Origin: Streptomyces hygroscopicus subsp. hygroscopicus
Lineage (GTDB): Bacteria; Actinomycetota; Actinomycetes; Streptomycetales; Streptomycetaceae
DNA: 64,000 bases
Assembly (NCBI RefSeq): GCF_030269125.1
Contig: NZ_BSSM01000009.1
Location: 62,001-126,000 of the forward strand
Direction of reading: 5' to 3'
Positions within the stretch are counted from its first letter, which is position 1. Every line of letters begins with the position of its first letter. The translations under genes were made by a program, and so were the position numbers. Shown piece after piece: positions 1 to 11,432 of the stretch. The notes below the pieces were generated by a model. The model saw nothing but the letters and a program-made list of their open reading frames with translations, was not told where the DNA came from and ran no database searches.

Positions 1-605
1 GGATGTACCAGGAGGTCTCGGACACCGCGGTACGGCTGTTCCTGGAGCGGGGCTTCGACGCGGTGTCGGTGGCGGAGGTGGCCGCGGCCGCCGGGATCTC
101 CAAGCCGACCCTGTTCCGGTACTTCCCGGCCAAGGAGGACCTGGTCCTGCACCGGATCGCGGACCACGAGGGCGAGGCCGCGCGGGTGGTCGCGGGCGAG
201 CCGGACCCGGTGGACGCGCTGCGCCGGCACTTCCTCGCCGGGCTCGAACGGCGCGACCCGGTCACCGGGCTCAACGACCACCCGCAGGTGCTCGCCTTCC
301 ACGGCCTGCTGTACGGCACCCCGTCGCTGGTCGCGCGGGCCTACCGGCACCAGGAGCGCTCGGAGGCCGCGCTCGCCGAGGCGCTCGGCGGGGACCTGGA
401 CGCGCGGCTCGCGGCCGGGCAGATCGTCGCCGTGCAGCGGGTCCTCGCCGTGGACAACTGGCGGCGGATCGCGGCGGGCGAGAAGGTCGCGGACGTGGCG
501 CCGGGGGCGGTGCGGGCGGCGGAGCGCGCGTTCGGGCGGCTGGCGGAGGGGCTCCGGGGGATCGCGGGACCGGGGGCGCCGGCCGAGTCGGGTGAGACTC
601 GGTAA
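1..605 (+). CDS. TetR-family transcriptional regulator (5' end outside the window)
   Basis: The visible part (about 200 residues) opens inside a TetR helix-turn-helix: AVRLFLERGFDAVSVAEVAAAAGI followed by SKPTLFRYFPAKEDL, the typical recognition helix and F-x-Y-F/K motif near residues 30-47. An ATG exists at base 3. TetR proteins usually carry about 10 more residues before this helix, so the real start is probably just upstream of the window. The C-terminal ligand-binding half is alpha-helical and unrecognised. The gene ends 40 bp before the HelD-like gene on the same strand, so it may regulate that gene or itself. Inducer unknown. Confidence 0.85.
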   Translation, partial: MYQEVSDTAVRLFLERGFDAVSVAEVAAAAGISKPTLFRYFPAKEDLVLHRIADHEGEAARVVAGEPDPVDALRRHFLAGLERRDPVTGLNDHPQVLAFHGLLYGTPSLVARAYRHQERSEAALAEALGGDLDARLAAGQIVAVQRVLAVDNWRRIAAGEKVADVAPGAVRAAERAFGRLAEGLRGIAGPGAPAESGETR

Positions 606-632
606 AAAATGTAACTCGATAACGTCTTGTCG

Positions 633-638
633 TACGCT
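633..638 (+). promoter_or_regulatory. -10-like hexamer TACGCT, leaderless start of the HelD-like gene
   Basis: TACGCT lies 7 nt before the ATG at 646 and there is no Shine-Dalgarno sequence between. The transcript would therefore start at or next to the start codon. Confidence 0.5.
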
Positions 639-645
639 GGACGGC

Positions 646-2685
646 ATGACGTCCCAGCCCGCCCTCACCGACGCCCTGCGCGCCGAGCGCGCCCACCACG
701 ACGACTGCCGGGCCGCCCTCGCCGCGATGGTCGAGGGCGCCGCCGAGCAGGTCGTCGTCGGCGAGGACGTCTCCGCCTCCGGCGCCGACGCCGAGGTCCT
801 CGGCCACCGGCTGCGCAGCCAGGCCAAGGCGCTGCGCGAACTCCCGCCGGGGCCGCTGTTCTTCGGCCGCCTCGACTTCGCCGACGAGCACCCCGAGCAC
901 GGCGGGCACCACTTCCACCTCGGGCGGCTGCGGATCACCGAGACCCCCGCCGCCCCGCCCCTCGTGGTCGACTGGCGGGCCCCTGTCTCCCGCGCCTTCT
1001 ACCAGGCGAGCGTCCGCGACCCCCAGGGCGTGGCGGTACGGCGGCGGTTCGGCTGGGCGCCGGGGAGCACGGGCGCGACCGCCGACCTCACGGGCCTGGA
1101 GGACGAGCACCTGCGACAGGGCGGACCCGAGGGCGGGTTCCGGCCCGGCGGCATCGTCGCCCGGGAGCTGGAGCGCCCCCGGGTCGGTCCCATGCGGGAC
1201 ATCGCCGCCACCATCCAGCCCGAGCAGGACGACCTCGTGCGCGCCCCCCTCGCCGACTCGGTCTGCGTGCAGGGCGCCCCCGGCACCGGCAAGACCGCCG
1301 TCGGCCTGCACCGCGCCGCGTACCTGCTCTACACCCACCCCAAGCGGCTCCAGCGCGCCGGCCTGCTGATCCTCGGCCCCAACCGCACCTTCCTCGCCTA
1401 CGTCTCCGAGGTGCTGCCCGCGCTCGGCGAGAGCGGCGTGCGCCAGTCCACCCTCCTGGACGAGATCGCCCGCCACCCGGTCACCGGCGCCGACCCCCTG
1501 CCCACGGCCGCCCTCAAGCACGACCCCCGCATGGCCGAGGTGCTGCGCCGGGCGCTGTACGCGCACGTGAGCACGGACGGCCTGACCGACCTCGTCGTGC
1601 CGGACGGCTCCTGCCGCCGGCGGGTGAGCGCCGCCGAACTCGCCGCGATCGTCCGGGAGGTGCGCGCGGAGGAGCCGCCGTACGCCGTCGGCCGCGAGCG
1701 GGTGCGCACCCGGGTGGTACGACGGCTGCGCGAACTCGCCGAGCGGCGCTCCGGGGTGCTGCCCGCCGCCTGGGCGCGGCGCATGGAGCACGCCCGGCCG
1801 CTCACCGCCCACCTCGACCTGGTGTGGCCGAAGGTCCGCCCGGAGGAGGTGCTGGCCCGCCTGCTCACGGACCCGGAGGCGTTGGCCCGGTCGGCCGAGG
1901 GACTCCTGGAGCCCGGCGAACAGGAGGCGCTGCGGTGGCCGCGCCCGCCGCGCTCGTACAGGTCCGCCCGCTGGTCGGCCGCCGACCTGGTCCTCCTGGA
2001 CGAGCTGTCCGGGCTGATCGAACACCCCGGGGGTTACGGCCACATCGTGGTGGACGAGGCGCAGGACCTCTCGCCGATGGAGTGCCGGGCCATCGCCCGC
2101 CGGGCCGCCTTCGGCTCGCTGACCGTCCTCGGCGACCTCGCGCAGGGCACCGCGCCGTGGGCCGCCCGCGACTGGTCCGCGCAGCTGCGCCACCTCGGCC
2201 GGCCGGACGCCGCGGTGGTGTCGCTGACCACCGGGTTCCGGGTGCCGGCGGCCGTCGTGGCGCTGGCCAACCGGCTGCTCGACCGGCTGGCGGTGGCGGT
2301 CCCGGCCGCCCGGTCCCTGCGCACCGACGGGGAGCTGACCCTCCACCCGACCGGGGACGTCCTCGCCACCACGGTGGCCGCCGCCCGCCGGGCCCTCGCC
2401 CGGGAGGGCTCGGTCGGCGTGATCGCGGCGGACGCGGAGCTGCCCGCCGTGGCGCGGGCGCTCACCGCGGCCGGCCTCGACCCGGCCGGTCCCGACACCC
2501 TCGGCGCCCGGCTCGCCCTCGTCCCCGCGAGCCTGGCCAAGGGCCTGGAGTACGACCATGTCGTCGCGGTGGAGCCGGCCGCCGTGGCGGAGGCGGAGGA
2601 GCGGGGCGCGCACCGGCTGTACGTGGTGCTGACCCGCGCGGTGTCGCGGCTCGACGTGGTGCACGGGCGGCCGCTGCCGTTCTGA
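646..2685 (+). CDS. HelD-like superfamily 1 ATPase (RNA polymerase-associated helicase-like protein)
   Basis: A 679-residue protein of the HelD/UvrD-like family. It has an N-terminal helical segment, then a block ending LVVDWRAP (about 106-113) that is typical of HelD proteins, Walker A GAPGTGKT (about 210-217), Walker B-like IVVDEAQDLS and a C-terminal motif LYVVLTRA. HelD-family ATPases release stalled RNA polymerase from DNA, and some actinobacterial members (HelR) protect against rifamycins. Whether this one does so is inference. The ATG at 646 is chosen because a -10-like hexamer sits 7 nt upstream; an earlier in-frame ATG at 592 overlaps the TetR gene and adds non-conserved sequence. 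It could instead be annotated only as an AAA/UvrD-like helicase. Confidence 0.85.
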   Translation: MTSQPALTDALRAERAHHDDCRAALAAMVEGAAEQVVVGEDVSASGADAEVLGHRLRSQAKALRELPPGPLFFGRLDFADEHPEHGGHHFHLGRLRITETPAAPPLVVDWRAPVSRAFYQASVRDPQGVAVRRRFGWAPGSTGATADLTGLEDEHLRQGGPEGGFRPGGIVARELERPRVGPMRDIAATIQPEQDDLVRAPLADSVCVQGAPGTGKTAVGLHRAAYLLYTHPKRLQRAGLLILGPNRTFLAYVSEVLPALGESGVRQSTLLDEIARHPVTGADPLPTAALKHDPRMAEVLRRALYAHVSTDGLTDLVVPDGSCRRRVSAAELAAIVREVRAEEPPYAVGRERVRTRVVRRLRELAERRSGVLPAAWARRMEHARPLTAHLDLVWPKVRPEEVLARLLTDPEALARSAEGLLEPGEQEALRWPRPPRSYRSARWSAADLVLLDELSGLIEHPGGYGHIVVDEAQDLSPMECRAIARRAAFGSLTVLGDLAQGTAPWAARDWSAQLRHLGRPDAAVVSLTTGFRVPAAVVALANRLLDRLAVAVPAARSLRTDGELTLHPTGDVLATTVAAARRALAREGSVGVIAADAELPAVARALTAAGLDPAGPDTLGARLALVPASLAKGLEYDHVVAVEPAAVAEAEERGAHRLYVVLTRAVSRLDVVHGRPLPF

Positions 2686-2796
2686 GCGTCCATGGCGGCC
2701 GGTCCCGGCCGCACGGGCCGGCCGGGGGGCGCTTTCGGCGGCGCGAAGCGCTCCAGGGCTGTGCTCCGGCCGCTCCAGGGCCGATCCTGGACGGTG

Positions 2797-3321
2797 ATGC
2801 TGCTCTTCCTCGACGTCGACGGTCCGCTCATCCCGTTCGGGGCGGCGGACCGCGCCCACCCGCTCTACGACGGCCCGCTCGTGCCCGCCGCCGGCGCCCC
2901 CTGGCCGCCCGGCTCCCGCCCCGTGGCACCGGTCCACGCCGACCACCCCTTGCTGGCCCGCGTCGACCCCGCGCTCGGCCCCCGCCTCGCCGGGCTGGGC
3001 TGCGAGCTGGTGTGGGCCACCACCTGGATGGACGAGGCCAACGCCGCGCTCGCGCCCTGGCTGGGACTGCCCGCGCTGCCGGTCGTCCGGTGGCCGGACG
3101 AGGACGAGCCGCCCGGCCCGCTGCACTGGAAGACCCGGCCGCTGGTCGCCTGGGCGGCGGGCCGGCCCTTCGTCTGGGTGGACGACGAGATCACCGAGGC
3201 CGACCGCTCCTGGATCGCCGCGCACCACCCGGGCCCGGCCCTCCCGCACCGCGTGGACCACCGGTACGGCCTGACGGACACCGACTTCCGGGTCCTCGGG
3301 GACTGGCTGGCCGCTCTCTGA
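2797..3321 (+). CDS. HAD-like domain protein
   Basis: A 174-residue protein starting MLLFLDVDGPL, the HAD motif I (DxD) at the extreme N-terminus. It has a threonine motif in ATTWMDEANA, a lysine in HWKTRPLVAWA and an acidic motif in WVDDEI, in the order of HAD phosphatase motifs I-IV. No large cap domain is visible. Related Streptomyces proteins are usually annotated as HAD-domain or hypothetical proteins. The substrate cannot be inferred. The ATG at 2797 places the DxD motif where HAD proteins have it; in-frame starts further upstream add low-complexity Arg/Gly sequence. Its stop codon abuts the stop of the convergent UvrA-like gene, leaving no room for a terminator. Confidence 0.7.
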   Translation: MLLFLDVDGPLIPFGAADRAHPLYDGPLVPAAGAPWPPGSRPVAPVHADHPLLARVDPALGPRLAGLGCELVWATTWMDEANAALAPWLGLPALPVVRWPDEDEPPGPLHWKTRPLVAWAAGRPFVWVDDEITEADRSWIAAHHPGPALPHRVDHRYGLTDTDFRVLGDWLAAL

Positions 3322-5691
<2,370 letters not shown>

Positions 5692-5772
5692 GCGGGCCAC
5701 GGTAGCCGGGGGCGCCTCGGCGCCGCTTCTCCGATTCTGACCGGTTCCGGGTGCGCTCCCGCGGGGTGCCCC

Positions 5773-5778
5773 TAGGCT
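5773..5778 (+). promoter_or_regulatory. -10-like hexamer TAGGCT, leaderless MFS gene
   Basis: TAGGCT lies 8 nt before the GTG at 5787, with no ribosome-binding site between. This points to a leaderless transcript and decides the start. Confidence 0.5.
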
Positions 5779-5786
5779 GCGCGCCC

Positions 5787-7031
5787 GTGACGGTGTCTTC
5801 GAGCAAGGCCATTCCGGACGGAGACGTTTTCTTCCTGTGGCGGGACACCCGCTTCGTCCTCCTCTTCTGCGCGCGGGTGGTCTCCGTGCTGGGCAACGGC
5901 TTCGCACGCGTGGCCCTCGCCTTCGCGGTGCTCGCGCTGCCGGGCGCGGGCCCGGGTCGGCTGTCGCTGGTGGTGGCCTGCCAGGCGCTGCCGCAGCTGC
6001 TGTTCGTGCTGGTGGGCGGGGTGATCGCGGACCGGATGTCCCGCTCGGCCCTGATGGCGCTGGCGGACGTGCTCGGAGCGGGGGCCTACGGCGGCCTGGC
6101 CGCGATGGTGCTGACCGGCGCGGCCCCGCTGCCCGCGATGTGCGTGCTCGCCGTCCTGGCCGGCACGGCGACGGCCCTGTTCGCCCCCGCGTCCGAGGGC
6201 CTGATCCCGGTGCTCGTCCCGAAGGACCGCCTGCAACGCGCCAACGGCCTGCTGCGCGTGGGCACCAACACCTCCCTGCTGCTGGGCCTGGCCCTGTCCG
6301 GGGTGACCGTGGCGGCGGTGGGCGCGGGCTGGGCGCTCGCCCTGAACGCGGCCTCCTTCGTGCTCAGCGCGGCCCTGACGGCACGCCTGCGGGTCCCGGC
6401 GCGTCCCCGCGGCCGCACCTCCGGCTGGGCCGAACTGAAGGAGGGGTGGCGGGAGTTCTCCTCCCGGCAGTGGCTGTGGGTGGTGGTCGCGCAGTACGCC
6501 GTCGTGGTCGCCGCGCTCAACGCCAACGTGGGGGTCCTGGGCCCCTTGATGGCCTCGCAGCACCTGGGCGGCGCGCGGTCCTGGTCGGTCATCGTGGCCG
6601 CCCAGGCGGTGGGCACCGTCGCGGGCGCCGGTCTGGCGTCCCGGGTGCGCGTCGCGCGCCCCCTCCTGGTGGCGGTGCTGTGCACCTTCCCGGCCGCCGT
6701 ACCGGTCGCCCTGCTGGCGGCCTCGGCCCCCGTCTGGGCGACCGCCGCCGCCATGTTCGCCTCCGGCGTCGCGAGCGACGTCTTCGGCGTCCTGTGGATC
6801 ACCACCATCCACCACGAGGTCCCCGAACAGGCCCTCTCCCGCGTCACCTCCTACGACTGGTTCGGCTCCCTCTCCTTCGCCCCCCTCGGCCTCCTGGTGG
6901 CCGGGCCCACGGCGACGGCGGTGGGCACGGGGCGGGCGCTGGCGGGGTGCGCGGTGCTGATCGTCCTCGCGACGGCTGCGGCTCTGCTGTCCCCGCAGGT
7001 GCGTACCATGCGCCGCGCGGAGGCGGGTTGA
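5787..7031 (+). CDS. MFS transporter, probable drug exporter
   Basis: A 414-residue hydrophobic protein with about 12 membrane segments. It begins FFLWRDTRFVLLFCARVVSVLGNGFARVAL, the usual first helices of the DHA3-like (MFS_3) exporters of actinobacteria, and has the loop motif GGVIADRMSR between helices 2 and 3. It probably exports a small hydrophobic compound by proton antiport; the substrate is unknown. It diverges from the UvrA-like gene across a 95-bp gap. The GTG start at 5787 follows a -10-like TAGGCT. The gene is the left chromosomal neighbour of the Tn7-like transposon, whose left end begins 146 bp after its stop. Confidence 0.85.
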   Translation: MTVSSSKAIPDGDVFFLWRDTRFVLLFCARVVSVLGNGFARVALAFAVLALPGAGPGRLSLVVACQALPQLLFVLVGGVIADRMSRSALMALADVLGAGAYGGLAAMVLTGAAPLPAMCVLAVLAGTATALFAPASEGLIPVLVPKDRLQRANGLLRVGTNTSLLLGLALSGVTVAAVGAGWALALNAASFVLSAALTARLRVPARPRGRTSGWAELKEGWREFSSRQWLWVVVAQYAVVVAALNANVGVLGPLMASQHLGGARSWSVIVAAQAVGTVAGAGLASRVRVARPLLVAVLCTFPAAVPVALLAASAPVWATAAAMFASGVASDVFGVLWITTIHHEVPEQALSRVTSYDWFGSLSFAPLGLLVAGPTATAVGTGRALAGCAVLIVLATAAALLSPQVRTMRRAEAG

Positions 7032-7171
7032 GGGCTGTCGGCACGTCCGGGTCGGCACGGTTGAGTTCCGGCCATTCGCTCCTCCACCGTGCCGCCTCGG
7101 CCTCGTGGACCTCTCGCGGGGCGAGCACGCCACCGTTTCCCCCATCCCGCACACGATGCCAGACCCTCCAG

Positions 7172-7176
7172 CCGGA
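7172..7176. repeat. Target-site duplication, left copy (CCGGA)
   Basis: These five bases immediately precede the TGTCCGTTCCC tip at 7177 and are repeated exactly at 14855-14859 beyond the other tip. A 5-bp duplication is the usual product of Tn7-like insertion. Confidence 0.9.
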
Positions 7177-7327
7177 TGTCCGTTCCCAAAAGATCTGGAT
7201 CGAGGAGGTGTCTCTGACCTGGGCCTTGTCAGTTCGGCTGGGACGGGTTGGAAGCCGGGCGGCCCAGTGGATCTGGACGTTGCTGCGCCTGCTTGAGTGC
7301 GAGCTGAGACGGTCCCATTTGTTCTGT
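7177..7327 (+). repeat. Left end of the transposon: terminal repeat and candidate TnsB sites
   Basis: The tip TGTCCGTTCCC runs into a first site TCCCAAAAGATCTGG (7184-7198). A second site CCCAGTGGATCTGG is at 7263-7276, and a weaker third, TCCCATTTGTTCTGT, is at 7313-7327, just before the end of tniQ. The same core (CCCA, 2-3 bases, GATCTGG) occurs twice in the opposite orientation at the right end. Oriented repeats of this kind are where the DDE transposase binds in Tn7 relatives. Confidence 0.75.
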
Positions 7328-7356
7328 CGGACGTTACGGCCGTGGCCTGGTGTCTT

Positions 7357-8337
7357 TCAGTTCTGGTGGGACTCATCCCGTAGGGCGTCGTAGTCGTCCG
7401 GCGTCGTCACCAGCATCAGTGATCGTCCCAGGGAGTCGGTCCAGCGAAAGAGCGGGTCGTTGGAGAAGGCGTGGGAACGGAGCTTCTCGCGGAGAGTGGG
7501 GACGTTCAGCCGGTGCTCGGCCTCTGTATAGACGGCGTCGATGGTGCGCCGGTGCTGGCTGAGGTTTGTCCGTCGGCCAGGTTCCCGTAGTGCCCGCCAA
7601 GCAGGATCGGCCAGTATGCCCAGCAGCGTGACGAATTCGGGATAGGTGGCGATGTACTCCCGCTCGTCGACGCGTCGCCTGATGATGTTCCCGTAGATGG
7701 CTTCCTTGGGAGGGAGCTGGGCGAGGCGGTCGTTCCAGCGTGAGAGCAGATGAGGTTGCTTCTTGTTCAGGAGCCAGGAGCGGACCAAGTGCTGCGCTTT
7801 CTTTGTCGCTGCTTCCATCGTGTCGGGGAAGCGCCTGGCGATCCGTCGGTGCCGGTGCTCAGCGGTAACGAGCTCTGGGAGGTGTCCGACGCGGTAGTGG
7901 CGGTTGCCGTCTACCCAGATGCCGTGTCGGCGGCAGAGTTGGAAATCTGCGGGGCGATGGGCGAGGACTGGCTCGGTGATCCCGCGGCGGTGCATGCAGT
8001 GTGAGCAGGCGATGTAGAGATGCCGACGGTAGCGGACTACCTCACCTGTGGTGCGCGCCTCAACCCGGGCGATCGCTGGTAGCAGCATCCGGAGGGTTTC
8101 GGGCGTAAGGCCCGTCAGGATGGCCAGCCGTGGCAGAACCGTCGGAGTCCAGCGCCAGAGCGTGTCGGTCCTCTTACCAACCTGCGCGTTTTTGAATGGT
8201 GTCAGAGTTTTCGCCAGCTGGCCCGCCGTCACATTGTTGGCGGCGGCGAGGCGGTGCAAGTACCAGCCGAATACTTCTCCGTGGATCGGTGGCAGTGGAA
8301 GTGGCAGGAGCCTGACCGGGGCTTCCCAGGGCTCCAT
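7357..8337 (-). CDS. tniQ: TniQ-family transposition targeting protein
   Basis: A 326-residue TniQ protein. The N-terminal part LPLPPIHGEVFGWYLHRLAAANN is the typical TniQ opening. It is followed by a cysteine/histidine cluster, IACSHCMHRRG ... FQLCRRHGIWV (about residues 110-145), consistent with the zinc-binding module of TniQ/TnsD. TniQ links the target site to the AAA regulator TnsC/TniB. At 326 residues it is shorter than Tn7 TnsD (about 500) and resembles the TniQ of Tn5053-like and CRISPR-associated elements. Its start lies 3 bp after the tniB stop, so the genes are translationally linked. As the only targeting protein here it must choose the site alone; which feature it reads is unknown. 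Confidence 0.88.
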   Translation of the reverse strand: MEPWEAPVRLLPLPLPPIHGEVFGWYLHRLAAANNVTAGQLAKTLTPFKNAQVGKRTDTLWRWTPTVLPRLAILTGLTPETLRMLLPAIARVEARTTGEVVRYRRHLYIACSHCMHRRGITEPVLAHRPADFQLCRRHGIWVDGNRHYRVGHLPELVTAEHRHRRIARRFPDTMEAATKKAQHLVRSWLLNKKQPHLLSRWNDRLAQLPPKEAIYGNIIRRRVDEREYIATYPEFVTLLGILADPAWRALREPGRRTNLSQHRRTIDAVYTEAEHRLNVPTLREKLRSHAFSNDPLFRWTDSLGRSLMLVTTPDDYDALRDESHQN

Positions 8338-8340
8338 TAC

Positions 8341-9393
8341 TCAGGCCGCCTTCGGCCTGCGGGCGTACTTGGATCGGGGGCGATCGGGCTGGGTCTTCTG
8401 GACGGCGTGGTCGAGCTCGATCTCGTCGAGCATGCGCTTGGTGATCTTTTCCGTGCCGCTGTCGATGGCGTCGACTGAGGCTTCTCGGATGAGTTGGGAA
8501 AGACTGCCGATCAGCCCGCCGGTGCGCTCGTGGAGGTAATCGGTCATGGCGACCAAGGTGCCGGGACGATGGGCGTGTAGTCGCAGGGAGTCCTCCATCG
8601 TCACCACCAGGGCCTGCCAGCTCTCCTTGTCCGCGCGGTTCTTGTGGCCGAAGGGTCGGGAGGGGATGACCGTGTAGCGGCCGGCGATCTGCTGTCCGCG
8701 AGTGCCCTGGAACAGGCTGCTGGTCTCGACGTCGAGACCAGCAAGCACGAAGGTGGCCGCGATCCGTTCCGAGAGGTACTTCAGCTGATCAGATGCCTCG
8801 GCTCCGTTGCGGGTGGTCAGGTCGAGGTTGTGGATCTCGTCGACCAGGACGAGTGTGGTGCCGAGCTTTCCGAGCAGGTCACAGACGGCGTTGGTGATCT
8901 GGACCTGGCTCATGCGGTGCTCCAGCGGGATGCCAAGGAATCGGGCGAACTCGCCTGCGAGCATCTTCGGGGTAGCCGCTGGGGGGACGGTGACGAAGAC
9001 GACCGGCAGTCCGCCGACGGCGTTGGGGCTGCGCCGCCGAGTGATCTGTTCGACGTTCTTGCCCAGCTGGGTGATCGCTGTGGTCTTGCCGGTGCCGGCC
9101 GAACCGGACACGATCAGGCCGCGACGGGCGGAGACTTGGTGCCGGTTGAGCACGATGCGTTTGCGACCCGTAGTGACGACGCCGCGGATCGTGGGAGTGT
9201 TCACGATGACGGATCGTGTGTGGTAGTCGACCCGCGCTTCCCTGTAGGACTCCAGCTCGCCCTCGTCCAGGACGGTGCCGGACGGGAGTGATGGCGGGGG
9301 CTCAGGGTTCTCGTCGACGAACGCCCGCCAGCCTTCCTTCGTGGTCAGTGACATCTGCGGGTTGGCGATGTCCTGTGGCGGAGCCTCGCTCAC
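8341..9393 (-). CDS. tniB: TniB/TnsC-like AAA+ transposition regulator
   Basis: A 350-residue AAA+ ATPase: Walker A GSAGTGKTTA, Walker B LVLVDEIHNLDL, sensor-like segment ATFVLAGLDV, and a C-terminal lid ending in a basic tail RPRSKYARRPKAA. These are features of TniB/TnsC, which polymerises on target DNA and activates the transposase. The GTG start at 9393 overlaps the upstream tniA stop in a GTGA arrangement, showing coupling. Longer in-frame starts lie inside tniA and are rejected. The basic tail probably contacts DNA or the TniQ protein (inference). Confidence 0.9.
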   Translation of the reverse strand: MSEAPPQDIANPQMSLTTKEGWRAFVDENPEPPPSLPSGTVLDEGELESYREARVDYHTRSVIVNTPTIRGVVTTGRKRIVLNRHQVSARRGLIVSGSAGTGKTTAITQLGKNVEQITRRRSPNAVGGLPVVFVTVPPAATPKMLAGEFARFLGIPLEHRMSQVQITNAVCDLLGKLGTTLVLVDEIHNLDLTTRNGAEASDQLKYLSERIAATFVLAGLDVETSSLFQGTRGQQIAGRYTVIPSRPFGHKNRADKESWQALVVTMEDSLRLHAHRPGTLVAMTDYLHERTGGLIGSLSQLIREASVDAIDSGTEKITKRMLDEIELDHAVQKTQPDRPRSKYARRPKAA

Positions 9394-11432
9394 AGGCGGC
9401 TCCCGTCGGTGAAGGCGTCGAAGACGCCGAAGGGGATAACGTTCGACGGCTGCTCCGGGACGGTGGTCTCGTCCTCGGCGTTTTCCGGAGCTGAAGTCTG
9501 CGGCAGAGCAGGGACGGACCGGGCGGGCTCCAGAGCGGCGCGGGTACGGGCCGCGATACGACGGTCCGGCCCGGTTTCCGCCCGCGTCAGCAACTGGTCG
9601 ACTGCTGCGGCCACGGCGGCTTGGTTGGTGTCGTCCTGGCCCCGCATCGCAAGCAGGTCCCGGGCTCGGCGCCAGGTGAAGTCCGCGAACGGTGTCGAGA
9701 CCAGGTGCCGGTGTGTCCACGGAACCGTGATCCACTCGCCGGTGCGCGCGTTGCGTACCCAGACCTGAGACAGGTCGTAGGGGTCGTAGTGGACCTCCCA
9801 GAGACCGCCTTTCGCGGCCAATCCCGAAGGTTGGCGCCGTAGCGGAGCCAACTCCGGGCAGTTGTAGGTTCGATGGTCGATACGGATTCCGTAGTCGTTC
9901 ACCGACCGCCAGACTGCCGGCAGCAGTTCGAGGTAGTCGAGACCGCTCAGCGGCAGCGGGACGTAGCCGGTGCGGGCCACAAGCAGCGCGTACGCGTCGT
10001 TGGGTGACATCGACCGGCCGGGTAGGAACGGACTACGAAGCCCGTCGTGCGGCCGCTGCTGCCAGCAGGCCATGATCCATTCCTGAAGAAGGTCATCGAG
10101 TTCCGCGAGCGTCCATACCGCCTCGACACCTGCGCCGCGGCGGTCCGTGTTGGAGCCGGTGTAGCCGGAAACGTGCTGGCAGAACAGGGTGTTGATGGAG
10201 GAAAACGTCCGCTCCACGATGGCCTTGTCCGTCGGAGTGGCGGGCCGCGAGGGCTGCACGGAAACGCCCAGCGACCGACAGGCGGCGATGAACGCGTCGG
10301 AGACGAACACCTTGCCGTGATCGATGCCGATGGTTTCCGGGACGATCACCGGTTTCGCGGCGGCCTGCTCCAGCCGGGCGTCGATGTCCAGCAGCCGGGC
10401 GTGGGGAATCAACGTCGCCGACAGGGCCAGAGCCTCCGGCCAGCCCGGCCGCAGCGGCTCGGGGACCAGCATCTTCGCCAGCAGCAGCGACGCATCGACC
10501 GCCTTGGTGCCCGCTGGCCGCAGCACCGCCGCGCAGATTGTCCGGGTCGCCACGTCAACGGCGATAGTCAGTTCCGGACGACCGCTCACCCCGTCCTCCA
10601 GGATCACCAGCACATCCAGTGGAGTCGTGTCGATCTGCACCAGCTCGCCCGGTCGGCAGGCCGCGGACGGCGTGAACATTCCCTCGGGCCGACGAGCTTG
10701 GGAGCGGCGGGAAGCAGCCGAACCGAAGGCGTGCGTGCCCGCGCTCACTGCCTCGACAAGCCGGTAGAACGTCGTCTTCGACGGCATCGGCACCACCCCG
10801 GCCCCGTGCTGTTCGGCAAGCAGGGCCTTGACCCGGCGCCGCACCCGGCCTCGTGTCCCAGTCGACTCGTTCAGCTGGCAGGCCAGCACCTCCGCGACGG
10901 CTGCCACCACCCGCTCATCAGCCCGGCCCGTCGGCGAGGACAGACGGGTCTTGCGGTGATCGACCAGCCCCCAGACCCCTTGATCCCGGTAGCGGGTCCG
11001 CATCCTTTCGACCGTCCGCGCGCTCACCGTCCAGCCCAGGGCACGCAACTCGGTGGCCTTCGCGGCGATCCGCTCCTCCAAGGTATGCAGGGCCGGGTCG
11101 TACTCCGGCCGCGGTCCCGCCCCGGCTCCGATGCCGCTTTGCCGCCCGGACTCCAGCTCCAGTAGATGCTGTTCCCAGGCGGTGGCTTTCTCTGCCTCCA
11201 GCGGCGGAACGGTGTCCAGCAACGCGAAGGGCGCCACTACCGGTGACCCGTCCCGCTGACCAAGGAACTCGAAGCCTTCGGCGGCCAGTAGGTGAGGCAG
11301 CAACACCAGACTCGCCCGACCAGCCTCGTCGGCCAGCCGCACCAGCGTCCCTGACAACCCGACCACGGTGTGCAGCCGCTCGTCGAGCCGGACCTGGTCG
11401 CCGACGCGCAGCGCCGCCCGTCCGCTCACCAC
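9390..11432 (-). CDS. tniA: TniA/TnsB-like DDE transposase (Mu/rve integrase fold)
   Basis: A 680-residue transposase. Helix-turn-helix segments lie near residues 120-230. The catalytic core follows: GELVQIDTTPLDVLV (first Asp), IGIDHGKVFVSDAF (second Asp) and KAIVERTFSSINT (Glu), the DDE triad of the Mu/TnsB family. Then comes a beta-barrel Mu C-terminal domain (YDPYDLSQVWVRN). It joins transposon 3' ends to the target. The C-terminal tail probably contacts TniB. The GTG at 11432 overlaps the tnsA stop by a few bases; another GTG at 11429 gives a 4-bp overlap and is equally possible. The length is normal and no frameshift is seen, so it appears functional. Confidence 0.92.
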   Translation of the reverse strand: MVSGRAALRVGDQVRLDERLHTVVGLSGTLVRLADEAGRASLVLLPHLLAAEGFEFLGQRDGSPVVAPFALLDTVPPLEAEKATAWEQHLLELESGRQSGIGAGAGPRPEYDPALHTLEERIAAKATELRALGWTVSARTVERMRTRYRDQGVWGLVDHRKTRLSSPTGRADERVVAAVAEVLACQLNESTGTRGRVRRRVKALLAEQHGAGVVPMPSKTTFYRLVEAVSAGTHAFGSAASRRSQARRPEGMFTPSAACRPGELVQIDTTPLDVLVILEDGVSGRPELTIAVDVATRTICAAVLRPAGTKAVDASLLLAKMLVPEPLRPGWPEALALSATLIPHARLLDIDARLEQAAAKPVIVPETIGIDHGKVFVSDAFIAACRSLGVSVQPSRPATPTDKAIVERTFSSINTLFCQHVSGYTGSNTDRRGAGVEAVWTLAELDDLLQEWIMACWQQRPHDGLRSPFLPGRSMSPNDAYALLVARTGYVPLPLSGLDYLELLPAVWRSVNDYGIRIDHRTYNCPELAPLRRQPSGLAAKGGLWEVHYDPYDLSQVWVRNARTGEWITVPWTHRHLVSTPFADFTWRRARDLLAMRGQDDTNQAAVAAAVDQLLTRAETGPDRRIAARTRAALEPARSVPALPQTSAPENAEDETTVPEQPSNVIPFGVFDAFTDGSRL